From NCBI RefSeq assembly GCF_006717045.1, contig NZ_VFPH01000001.1, positions 3,224,001-3,288,000 of the forward strand: a stretch of DNA of 64,000 bases. Reading direction: 5' to 3'. The DNA comes from Pseudonocardia cypriaca. GTDB taxonomy: Bacteria; Actinomycetota; Actinomycetes; Mycobacteriales; Pseudonocardiaceae. Of the stretch, positions 27,838-35,445 are shown in pieces. The stretch's first letter is position 1; each line of letters starts with the position of its first letter. Made by a program: the position numbers and the translations under genes. Under the pieces are notes generated by a model. The model was not told the origin of the DNA and made no database searches. It saw nothing but the letters and a program-made list of their open reading frames with translations.

Positions 27838-28421
27838 GGCTCGGCCCGGCGGGCGACGAGCTCCCCCTTGCCGACCGGGATCGTCGTGACGGCCGTGAGA
27901 TCGCGGCGGAGCAGGACCTCGAGCGGAGCGATCTCGTCGGGGTGCGACAGCGCGTTGTCGGCGACGAGCACCCCGCCCGCGCGCAGCACGCGGACCGGGT
28001 GCGGCCACCACGAGGGGTACTCGGTGCGCTCCGCGTCGAGGAACAGCAGGTCGACCTCGCCGTCACCGAGCGCGGCGAGACCGGCGCCGCCGTCCTCCGG
28101 CCGCAGGTCGACGTACCCGTCCAGTCCGGCCTCGGCGAGGCTCGTCGCGGCGTCGCGCTGCGCGGCCGGATCTGTGTCGAAGCTGACCACCCTGCCGCCG
28201 GTCGCCCGCGCGGCGTCGGCCAGCCAGAGCGTGGAGACGCCGCGCGAGGTGCCGACCTCCACGACGGTCCGGGCGGCGACGGCCTGCGCGAGGAACCAGA
28301 GGAACCGGCCCGCGTCCGGTTCGAGCACCCGCCAGCGGTCGAGCCGGTCGGCCTGGGTGGCGTCGTGCCGCGCCGCGGCGTCGGTCACCCGGTCGATCAC
28401 GGCCCGCACCACGTCGTCCAC
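27834..28421 (-). CDS. SAM-dependent O-methyltransferase-like protein
   Basis: A 195-residue class I methyltransferase, closest in layout to the catechol O-methyltransferase-like family 3. The SAM-binding motif I is VEVGTSRGVSTLWLA (about 53-67), the acidic strand-2 end is VSFDTDP, and the DLLFLDAERTEYPSWW motif supplies metal/substrate acids. GGVLVADNALSHPD follows. The gene is divergent from an AraC regulator (68-base gap) and ends overlapping the decayed protease gene. The substrate is unknown. Confidence 0.82.
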   Translation of the reverse strand: MDDVVRAVIDRVTDAAARHDATQADRLDRWRVLEPDAGRFLWFLAQAVAARTVVEVGTSRGVSTLWLADAARATGGRVVSFDTDPAAQRDAATSLAEAGLDGYVDLRPEDGGAGLAALGDGEVDLLFLDAERTEYPSWWPHPVRVLRAGGVLVADNALSHPDEIAPLEVLLRRDLTAVTTIPVGKGELVARRAEP

Positions 28422-28489
28422 GCTCGCGATCGTGCCAGAGACCCGATCCCGGTCTTGGCCGGCAACGCGGTCTGGAGCACGATGCGCTC

Positions 28490-29347
28490 ATGCCGCAGCC
28501 CGCAGGACAACGCTACGTCGAGCGGCTGCCGATACCCGCCCTGGCCGACATCGTCTCGACGGTGTGGTTCCAGCAGCTCGCGCCCGACGCGCCTGCCTAC
28601 CTGCACCGGAACCTGCCGCACGGCGGCACCGAGATCGTCTGCACGATCGGTGCGACGCCGCGGGTTCTCGGGCCGCTGACCGGCGCGCACGTCGAGGTGC
28701 TCCCCCCGGGCACCACCGCCGTGGGGATGCGGCTGCGCCCCGGAGCCGCCGGCGCGTTGCTGGGTGCGCCCGCGTCCGAGCTGGTGGACCTCACCGTGCC
28801 GGCCGACGCGCTCTGGGGCCGAGCCGGAACGGTGCTCGGCGACCGGGTGGACGCCGCCGGGTCTCCCGCCGAAGCGCTCGCTGCCCTCCAACGCGCCATG
28901 GTGGCCCGCCGGCTCTCCGACGCCGACCTGGATCCGCTGGTCGGCGAGGCCGTCCGGCTGCTCATGCCCGGCCTGGCCACTCCGGTCGCCGCGCTCCCCA
29001 CGCTCCTCGCCACCTCCGAACGCAACCTGCGCAGGCGCTGCCAGGCCGCGGTCGGCCTCGGTCCCAAGGCGCTGCACCGGACCCTGCGCTTCCAGGGCTT
29101 CCTCGCCCGGGCCCAGCAGGCGTTCGCCACCGGCCGCACGCCGGACGGCCTCGCCGAGCTCGCGATCCGCTCCGGGTACGCCGACCAGGCCCATCTCACC
29201 CGGGAGTGCGTGCGGCTCACGGGCACCACCCCCCGCGCGTTCCTCGCCGAGAACGCGGACGCCTGCGCGTGCGGCCACGACCACGCGGCCTCCTACGAGC
29301 TGATGCTGGCCGGTTCGTTCAAGAACGCCACCGCGGCGGCGTCATAG
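28490..29347 (+). CDS. AraC family transcriptional regulator
   Basis: A 285-residue protein. The N-terminal sensing domain (about 1-150) contains LHRNLPHGGTEIVCTIG and a GMRLRPGAAGALLG block typical of this AraC subgroup. The C-terminal double helix-turn-helix (about 165-265) includes LATSERNLRRRCQAAVGLGPK and LAELAIRSGYADQAHLTREC. The extreme C-terminus carries CACGHDH, a Cys/His cluster that might bind a metal. The neighbours on both sides suggest it controls the adjacent methyltransferase and redox genes. Confidence 0.88.
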   Translation: MPQPAGQRYVERLPIPALADIVSTVWFQQLAPDAPAYLHRNLPHGGTEIVCTIGATPRVLGPLTGAHVEVLPPGTTAVGMRLRPGAAGALLGAPASELVDLTVPADALWGRAGTVLGDRVDAAGSPAEALAALQRAMVARRLSDADLDPLVGEAVRLLMPGLATPVAALPTLLATSERNLRRRCQAAVGLGPKALHRTLRFQGFLARAQQAFATGRTPDGLAELAIRSGYADQAHLTRECVRLTGTTPRAFLAENADACACGHDHAASYELMLAGSFKNATAAAS

Positions 29348-29350
29348 CGT
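29345..29350 (+). promoter_or_regulatory. Candidate -10 element for leaderless FAD oxidoreductase transcript
   Basis: TAGCGT, whose first three bases are the AraC gene's stop codon, ends 7 bases before the GTG at 29358. It fits TANNNT at leaderless spacing and no ribosome-binding site is present. Confidence 0.35.
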
Positions 29351-29357
29351 CGGCCGC

Positions 29358-30731
29358 GTGCCCACGACCGACCGCGAGCTCACCGCCCTGCAGGGCGCGA
29401 TCGCGGGCGAGGTGGTGTTGCCCGGGTCGCCGGACTACGACACCGCGCGCAAGCCGGCGATCGCCCGCTTCCACCACGTCCGCCCGCGCGCGGTCGTGCG
29501 CTGCGCCACGGAGCAGGACGTCGTGGAGACCCTCGCCGTCACCCGCCTGCTGCGGGAGCGGGTGGCGGTCCGCGGCGGGGGGCACTGCTTCGCCGGCCGC
29601 TCGTCGAGCACCGGGATCGTCCTCGACGTCTCCCCGATGGACACCGTCGCGCTCCGGGACGGGCTGGCCGTCGTGGGCGCGGGCACGCGGCTCGGGGCGC
29701 TGTACGACGCGCTCGACGTGCACGGCCTCACCCTGCCCGCCGGCTGCGGGCCGACGGTCGGGGTCGCCGGGCTCACCCTCGGAGGCGGGTTCGGGGAGCT
29801 GGGCCGCCGGTACGGGCTCACGTGCGACCGGCTCGCCGGCGCGCGGGTCGTGTGCGCCGACGGCCGGGTCCTCGACTGCGACCCGCACCGCGAAGCGGAC
29901 CTCTTCTGGGCGCTGCGCGGCGGCGGCCCGGGCTTCGGCGTGGTCACCACCCTGCTGTTCCACCCGGTCCCGGCGCCGCTCACCACGGTCTTCACCGCGA
30001 CGTGGCCGGCATCGCACGCCGCGGCCGTGGTCGCGGCCTGGCCGGATTGGGCACCGGGCGCCCCCGACGAGCTCACCGCCACCCTCCGCCTGGTCGCCCC
30101 TGCCGAGCCCGAGCTGCCGGCCGAGGTGACGCTCGTCGGGACGATGCTCGACGGCGACCCCGCACCCCTGCTGGACGAGTTCATCCGTCGCGCAGGCGCG
30201 GAACCGGCTCGCGTGACGCTCACGCCCGGTTCGTTCCGGGAGGCGAAGCGGTCACTGGCCGGGCTCGGTGGGAACGGCGCGGAGCTGCCGGGCATCCAGT
30301 GCAAGCGCTCGGAGTTCTTCCGCCGCCCGCTACCGCCGGACGCGGCGGCGGCGCTCGCGCGCAGCGTGGTCGCCGACCGGGTGCCGGGCCAGGTCCACGA
30401 GGTCAGCCTCACGCCGTGGGGCGGCGCCTACAACCGGGTGCCGTCCGACGGCACCGCGTTCGCGCACCGGGCGGAGGCGTACCTGGTGGACAACACCATC
30501 ACGACCGGCGATGACGTCCAGGGCGCCCGGCTCCGGCTGGACCGTTCCTGGTCGGCGATCGCCCCCTACGGCAGCGGTGGGGTCTACCCGAACTTCTCCG
30601 ACCCCGACCGCGCACTGCCCGCCACTGCCTACCACGGCGGCAACCACGAACGGCTGCGGCGGATCCACGCCGCGGCCGACCCGGACGCCGTCCTGTCCCC
30701 ACCACTGGAGGAAACATGCCCGGCCCCCTGA
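29358..30731 (+). CDS. FAD-binding oxidoreductase of the berberine bridge enzyme/6-HDNO family
   Basis: A 457-residue flavoprotein. The FAD domain contains VRGGGHCFAGRSSSTGIVLD (about 72-91), whose His normally carries 8-alpha-linked FAD, and PAGCGPTVGVAGLTLGGGFGELGRRYGLTCD (about 130-160). In bicovalent relatives the second flavin link is a Cys one position later than the Cys seen here. The C-terminal BBE segment (YPNFSDPD...AYHGGNHERLRRI) is present. The substrate is unknown; it is likely a small oxidisable metabolite. It overlaps the next gene by 16 bases. Confidence 0.85.
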   Translation: MPTTDRELTALQGAIAGEVVLPGSPDYDTARKPAIARFHHVRPRAVVRCATEQDVVETLAVTRLLRERVAVRGGGHCFAGRSSSTGIVLDVSPMDTVALRDGLAVVGAGTRLGALYDALDVHGLTLPAGCGPTVGVAGLTLGGGFGELGRRYGLTCDRLAGARVVCADGRVLDCDPHREADLFWALRGGGPGFGVVTTLLFHPVPAPLTTVFTATWPASHAAAVVAAWPDWAPGAPDELTATLRLVAPAEPELPAEVTLVGTMLDGDPAPLLDEFIRRAGAEPARVTLTPGSFREAKRSLAGLGGNGAELPGIQCKRSEFFRRPLPPDAAAALARSVVADRVPGQVHEVSLTPWGGAYNRVPSDGTAFAHRAEAYLVDNTITTGDDVQGARLRLDRSWSAIAPYGSGGVYPNFSDPDRALPATAYHGGNHERLRRIHAAADPDAVLSPPLEETCPAP

Positions 30732-31168
30732 CTCCCGACGAGCGCGAGCAGTTCCTCGCCGAGCCGCACGTGGCGGTGGTGAGCGTCGCCGCCGACCCCG
30801 ATCGGGACCCGGACCGCCCGCCACTCGCCGTCCCCACCTGGTACCACTACACGCCCGGCGGCGACCTGTCCTTCTTCACCGGCACCCAGGGCCACCGCGC
30901 ACGCAAGACCGGGCTGATCCGCCGGGCCGGGACCTTGACGATCACGGTCCAGAAGCACGACCCGCCCTGGAAGTTCGTCTCCCTGGAGTGCCAGGTGGTC
31001 GGGGACGACCACCCGCCGAAGCGCGAGCAGATGCTCCGGATCGTCGAGCGCTACCTGCCGCCGGACATGGCGGAGGGGATGGTCGAGGGCGAGCTCACCC
31101 ACCCCGAGTCGCAGCTCGTGGTGTTCACGGTCCGGCCGACGCGCTGGACATCGTTCGACTTCGCGTGA
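30716..31168 (+). CDS. PPOX/F420-type split-barrel oxidoreductase
   Basis: A 150-residue protein of the pyridoxamine-phosphate-oxidase-like split barrel, a group that binds FMN, F420 or heme. Landmarks are EREQFLAEPHVAVVSVAA, PTWYHYTPGGDLSFFTGTQGHRARKTGLIRRAG and the final FTVRPTRWTSFDF. GGAGGAAAC gives a strong ribosome-binding site for the ATG at 30716, inside the end of the upstream gene, so the two are coupled. Actinomycetes encode many such proteins; cofactor choice is not clear from sequence. Confidence 0.83.
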   Translation: MPGPLTPDEREQFLAEPHVAVVSVAADPDRDPDRPPLAVPTWYHYTPGGDLSFFTGTQGHRARKTGLIRRAGTLTITVQKHDPPWKFVSLECQVVGDDHPPKREQMLRIVERYLPPDMAEGMVEGELTHPESQLVVFTVRPTRWTSFDFA

Positions 31169-31181
31169 TAGCGAGCGCCCC

Positions 31182-31748
31182 GTGTCCGCACTGGTGCTGT
31201 ACATGTCAATGTCGCTCGACGGCTTCATCGCCGGACCCGACGACCGTTCCGGCCAGGAGCTCGGCCGCCACGGCGGGCGGCTGTTCAACTGGCTCGACGA
31301 CCGGATGTCCGACGGCCCGAACGGTCAGATCTTCCGCGAGGCGTTGGCGACCGGGGCCGTGATCTCCGGCCGGCGCACGTTCGAGCTCGCCGGGCGGTGG
31401 CAGGGCGACCACCACGACGGCGTGCCGATCTTCGTCCTCACCCGGCACGTCGACGAGGGTGACGTCCCGCCGGGCAGCGCCCGCTTCGTCACCGACGTCG
31501 AGGAGTGCGCGGAGCTGGCCAGGGCCGCGGCGCGCGATCGGACCGTGCTGGTGCACGGGGCCGGGGCCGCCCAGGCACTGCTGCGGGCCGGGCAGCTCGA
31601 CGAGATGGAGATCCACCTGGTGCCGGTGCTGCTCGGGGAGGGACGGCGCCTCTTCGACGAGCTCGGTCCCGAGCACATCGAGCTCGAACCGGTCCGGGTC
31701 GTGCAGGGGCGCGACGCCACACACATGCGGTACCGGGTGCGCCGCTGA
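31182..31748 (+). CDS. Dihydrofolate reductase-like (RibD C-terminal fold) protein
   Basis: A 188-residue protein of the RibD_C/DHFR-like superfamily. The N-terminal YMSMSLDGFIAGPDD is the family hallmark, followed by VISGRRTFELAG and the NADPH-binding VLVHGAGAAQALLRAGQLDEMEIHLVPVLLGEGRRLFDEL. It lacks the RibD deaminase domain and is not a replacement for ribD. It is the last gene of the accessory run before repeat R, 14 bases after the split-barrel gene. Confidence 0.86.
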   Translation: MSALVLYMSMSLDGFIAGPDDRSGQELGRHGGRLFNWLDDRMSDGPNGQIFREALATGAVISGRRTFELAGRWQGDHHDGVPIFVLTRHVDEGDVPPGSARFVTDVEECAELARAAARDRTVLVHGAGAAQALLRAGQLDEMEIHLVPVLLGEGRRLFDELGPEHIELEPVRVVQGRDATHMRYRVRR

Positions 31749-31850
31749 ACCGACTCCGCTGGACGAACGGCGCTCTCGTTCCACAGGTGCCGTTCGTGCC
31801 CACAACACTCCGCGGCGGGCGCCGAGCTGGGCTCGGACGGATCAGCATCC

Positions 31851-32408
31851 CATGATCGGTCCGAAATGGCGACGGATCGCCCTCCCGAGGGCGTAAAAGC
31901 GTGATCTCGCGGCGATCAACCCCGCATGATCGGTCCGGGATGAGGTGGATCGCCCTGGTGAGGGCGTTGAACCGCATCTCGCGAGGATCATGGGCGCTTC
32001 AGCGTGATCAAATCGACGTCATGGGTGCTTGATCTTGACCTGAGACGCGTGGTGTCGACCTGATCATCAAAACCCGGCTTGGCGCGCCGTTCCCGACACC
32101 CCTGCACCGGATGCCGTCGCGGACCGCTCCTGGCCTGGCGCGTAGTCCCCTCGGTCGCCTCGACCCCGCGCCTGTGGAGGTGGCGGGGTTGGGTGAACTA
32201 CCGAATTCCGTGGTTGCGCGGGCGGCCGTCCCCGGCTGGGGGGCACGCCGTTCACGACGAGATCGTCACCGTCGGGTCCCCACGCGACTATCCGGTGGTC
32301 CCGACCCTCAATCAACAGGGGGTGACCACCGGATAGTCGCCGTGCATCCATTGGTCGGTGCAGCTCCGAGCGATCAACGCGAGGCGCGGTCGAGGATCGC
32401 GCCAACCC
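31851..32408 (-). repeat. Long dispersed repeat, copy R (inverted partner of 20513-21230)
   Basis: The reverse complement of this stretch matches 20513-21230. The 122 bases 31984-32105 are exactly complementary to 20978-21099. It has 10 bases where copy L has about 170. It fills the 714-base gap between the DHFR-like gene and whiA, and its left end holds two REP-like palindromes (31851-31930 and 31925-31992). It marks the whiA-side junction of the accessory block. Confidence 0.88.
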
Positions 32409-32462
32409 ACCAACTCCCGCCAGCAGGCACGCCCGGACGAGAGTGCCGTTCGCGGCGGGCCG

Positions 32463-33446
32463 TCAGGCCTCCTCCAGCATGTCCGGGGTGACGGCGGAGT
32501 CGGTGTCGGGGATGCCGAGGTCGGCGGCGCGCTTGTCGGCCATGTGCAGCAGCCGGCGGATCCGCCCGGCGACGGCGTCCTTCGTCATCGGCGGGTCGGC
32601 GAGCTGGCCCAGCTCCTCGAGGGACGCCTGGGTGTGCTCGACGCGCAGCTTGCCCGCGGCGAGGAGGTGGTTCGGGACGTCGTCGCCGAGGATCTCCAGC
32701 GCCCGCTGCACGCGTGCGGCGGCGGCCACGGCTGCGCGGGCCGAGCGGCGGAGGTTGGCGTCGTCGAAGTTGGCCAGCCGGTTGGCGGTGGCGCGGACCT
32801 CGCGGCGCATCCGCCGCTCCTCCCACGCGAGCACGCTCTCGTGCCCGCCCATGCGGGTGAGCAGTGCACCGATCGCGTCGCCGTCGCGGACCACCACCCG
32901 GTCGGCGCCGCGCACCTCCCGCCACTTCGCGGTGACGCCGAGCCGGCGCGCGGCACCGACCAGCGCCATCGCCGCCTCCTGGCCGGGGCAGGTGACCTCC
33001 AGCGCCGAGCTGCGGCCGGGCTCGGTGAGCGAGCCGTGCGCGAGGAACGCGCCCCGCCACGCGGCCTCCGCGTCGCACACCCCGCCGGAGACGACAGGCG
33101 GCGGCAGGCCCCGCACCGGGCGACCCCGGACGTCGAGCAGGCCCGTCTGGCGCGCGAGGCCCTCGCCGTCGCGCACCACCCGCAGCACGTAGCGGGCACC
33201 GCGGCGCAGCCCGCCCGCGCTGATCACGTGGGCCTCGCAGGTGTGGCCGTAGAGGTCGTGGATCTCGCGGCGCAGCCGCCGCGCAACCGACCCGGTGTCG
33301 ACCTCGGCCTCGACCACGACGCGGCCACCGACGATGTGCAGCCCACCCGCGAAGCGCAGCAGCGCTGCGACCTCGGCGCGCCGGCAACACGGCTTCGTGA
33401 CGACGAGCCTCGAGAGCTCGTCCTTGACCGCCGCGGTCATCGCCAT
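32463..33446 (-). CDS. whiA: DNA-binding protein WhiA
   Basis: A 327-residue regulator that in Streptomyces drives sporulation septation genes together with WhiB. The N-terminal half is a degenerate LAGLIDADG-type fold (KPCCRRAEVAALLRFAGGLH, AAWRGAFLAHGSLTEPGRSSALEV). The C-terminal helix-turn-helix contains LEELGQLADPPMTKDAVAGRIRRLL. The ATG at 33446 has GAGGAGG nine bases upstream and overlaps the yvcK end by 10 bases. It closes the uvrC-rapZ-yvcK-whiA operon. Confidence 0.95.
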   Translation of the reverse strand: MAMTAAVKDELSRLVVTKPCCRRAEVAALLRFAGGLHIVGGRVVVEAEVDTGSVARRLRREIHDLYGHTCEAHVISAGGLRRGARYVLRVVRDGEGLARQTGLLDVRGRPVRGLPPPVVSGGVCDAEAAWRGAFLAHGSLTEPGRSSALEVTCPGQEAAMALVGAARRLGVTAKWREVRGADRVVVRDGDAIGALLTRMGGHESVLAWEERRMRREVRATANRLANFDDANLRRSARAAVAAAARVQRALEILGDDVPNHLLAAGKLRVEHTQASLEELGQLADPPMTKDAVAGRIRRLLHMADKRAADLGIPDTDSAVTPDMLEEA

Positions 33447-34480
33447 GCGTTCGACCTCCTCGTTTCCTGCTCCCGGGGTGCTGACCGGGTCTGCGTGTCG
33501 AACCCCGTACCGTCGGAGCCCCCGTCCAGCTCGGCGAGCACGACGCCGAGGGCGTCGGCCAGCGCGGCGGGGTCGTGGCGGGGCACCGTCATCTCGGGAT
33601 CGGCGGGGTCGGCCGCGGCGACGGGTGCCAGGTGGACCCGGCCGCCGGGCGCGAGCATCACGGCAGCGGTGCGGTGCAGCAGCTCGGGCACCGGGACGGC
33701 CGTGACGTCGGCGATCACCGCGTCGACCCGCAGTTCCGGGGCGTGCTGCGAGAGCACGGCCAGGTGCTGCTCGGGGGAGAAACCGGCCGTCTCCCCCGGC
33801 TCGGGCGCCAGGTTGAGCACCACGATGCGGCGCGCGGGCGACGCGATCAGGGCCTCCCGCAGCTCGGGCACCAGCAGGTGCGGGATCACGCTGGTGAACC
33901 ACGAGCCCGGACCGAGCAGCAGCACGTCGGCGGCCTTCACCGCGTCGAGCGCCTGCGGGCAGGCCCGTGGGCGGTCCGGGCGCAGCCACACCCGCTGCAC
34001 GCGCCCCGGCGTGGACGCAACCGCGACCTGACCCCTGATCAGCGCCCCGTCCGGCAACCCCAGCCCGGTGACCTCGGCCTCGATGTCGAGCGGGTCGCAG
34101 CTCATCGGCAGCACCCGCCCGCGCAGCCCCAGCAGCGCCGCGACCTCGTCGAGCGCGGCAACCGGGTCGCCGAGCACCTCCATCAGCCCGGCGAGCAGCA
34201 GGTTCCCGACCGCGTGCCCGGCGAGCGCGCCGGTGCCGCCGAAGCGGTGCTGCACGAGCTCGCCCCAGCGGCGCCCCGACTCGTCCTCGGCGGCGAGCGC
34301 GGCCAGCGCCATCCGCAGGTCCCCGGGCGGGAGCAACCCCAGCTCACGGCGCAACCGGCCGGACGAGCCGCCGTCGTCGGCCACGGTGACGACCGCGGTG
34401 ACGTCGTCGGTGAGCCTCCGCAACGCCGACAGCGTGGCGTGCAGCCCGTGGCCGCCTCCCAGGGCGACGGCCCTCCTCAT
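33437..34480 (-). CDS. yvcK: YvcK/CofD-like gluconeogenesis factor
   Basis: A 347-residue UDP-sugar-binding protein of the YvcK family, needed in several bacteria for envelope growth on gluconeogenic carbon. The N-terminal nucleotide loop is LGGGHGLHATLSALR, then TVADDGGSSGRLRRELG and GHAVGNLLL, all family motifs, with a DVLLLGPGSWFTSVIPHLL block later. It overlaps rapZ by four bases. M. tuberculosis has the same order (Rv1422). Confidence 0.93.
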   Translation of the reverse strand: MRRAVALGGGHGLHATLSALRRLTDDVTAVVTVADDGGSSGRLRRELGLLPPGDLRMALAALAAEDESGRRWGELVQHRFGGTGALAGHAVGNLLLAGLMEVLGDPVAALDEVAALLGLRGRVLPMSCDPLDIEAEVTGLGLPDGALIRGQVAVASTPGRVQRVWLRPDRPRACPQALDAVKAADVLLLGPGSWFTSVIPHLLVPELREALIASPARRIVVLNLAPEPGETAGFSPEQHLAVLSQHAPELRVDAVIADVTAVPVPELLHRTAAVMLAPGGRVHLAPVAAADPADPEMTVPRHDPAALADALGVVLAELDGGSDGTGFDTQTRSAPREQETRRSNAWR

Positions 34481-35445
34481 TCGCGCCCCAGGTCGCGGTG
34501 GGCCACGTTCACGGTGACCTCTTCGGAGCCGGCGAGCCTGCGGGCCATCTCCTCGCTGATCGCGACGCTGCGGTGCTTGCCACCGGTGCAGCCGACCGCC
34601 ACCGTGAGGTACCGCTTGCCCTCCCGCCGGTAGCCGGCTCCGACAAGCCGCAGCAGCTCCAGGTAGCGACCGATGAACTCCTCGGCGCCGTCCTGGCTGA
34701 GCACGTAGTCGCGCACCGTGCCGTCGCGGCCGGTGAGGTCGCGCAGCTCCGGGATCCAGTACGGGTTGGGCAGGAACCGGACGTCCACCACGAGGTCGGA
34801 GTCCATCGGCAGGCCGTACTTGTAGCCGAACGACACCAGCGTGACCCGCGTGACCTGTGCAGCCTCGGTGCCGAACGCGCGCTCCAGGGTGGCCCGCAGC
34901 TGCGGCACGGCCACCGTGGAGGTGTCGACCACCAGGTCGGCGTTCTCCCGGAGCGGCCTGAGCAGCTCCCGCTCGGCCGCTATCCCGTCGACCAGCCGGC
35001 CGTCGCCCTGCAACGGGTGGCTGCGCCGCACCTGCTCGAAGCGACGCACCAGCACGGCGTCGGAGGCCTCCAGGAACAGCAGGCGCGGCTTGTAGCCGCG
35101 GGCGTCGAGGTCCTTGATGACGGCGCCGAGGTCGGCGGTGAAGGCCCGGCTGCGGACGTCCATGACGACGGCGATCCGGGTGATCTCGCCCCGGGCGCGG
35201 GCGCCGAGGTCGACCATCGTGGCGATCAGCTCGGGCGGCAGGTTGTCGACCACGAACCAGCCGAGGTCCTCGAGGACCTTCGCCGCGGTGCTGCGGCCGG
35301 CGCCGGACAGCCCGCTGACCAGGGTGACCTCGATCCCCGACGGCTCGGACCCGCCGATGACACCCCCGCGGTCGCCTCTGCTCACCGCGCCGTCGGTCAC
35401 CGCTTCATCGGTCACTGCGCCGTCGCTCACTGCGCCGTCGTTCAC
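34477..35445 (-). CDS. rapZ: RapZ-family nucleotide-binding protein
   Basis: A 322-residue P-loop protein. Walker A is GLSGAGRSTAAKVLEDLG, and the C-terminal RapZ signature is VAVGCTGGKHRSVAISEEMARRL. In enterobacteria RapZ guides small-RNA decay; in actinobacteria its role is less clear. The N-terminal 22 residues are a repeat of (S/T)D(G/E)AV encoded by 15-bp units, each beginning with GTG, so the true start is uncertain. The first GTG overlaps the uvrC stop. Confidence 0.93.
   Translation of the reverse strand: MNDGAVSDGAVTDEAVTDGAVSRGDRGGVIGGSEPSGIEVTLVSGLSGAGRSTAAKVLEDLGWFVVDNLPPELIATMVDLGARARGEITRIAVVMDVRSRAFTADLGAVIKDLDARGYKPRLLFLEASDAVLVRRFEQVRRSHPLQGDGRLVDGIAAERELLRPLRENADLVVDTSTVAVPQLRATLERAFGTEAAQVTRVTLVSFGYKYGLPMDSDLVVDVRFLPNPYWIPELRDLTGRDGTVRDYVLSQDGAEEFIGRYLELLRLVGAGYRREGKRYLTVAVGCTGGKHRSVAISEEMARRLAGSEEVTVNVAHRDLGRE
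35381..35440 (-). repeat. Four tandem 15-bp repeats at the rapZ start
   Basis: Units 35381-35395, 35396-35410, 35411-35425 and 35426-35440 are versions of GTGASCGACGGCGC-type sequence on the minus strand. Each begins with GTGA, repeating the uvrC-TGA/rapZ-GTG overlap. Because 15 is a multiple of three, changes in copy number would alter length but not frame. Confidence 0.8.

Noticed and set aside
31182..31748. The DHFR-like gene as the missing ribD
   Set aside because: It has only the RibD reductase-type fold with YMSMSLDGF, typical of stand-alone DHFR-like proteins, and no deaminase zinc motif; it also lies 9 kb from the rib genes.
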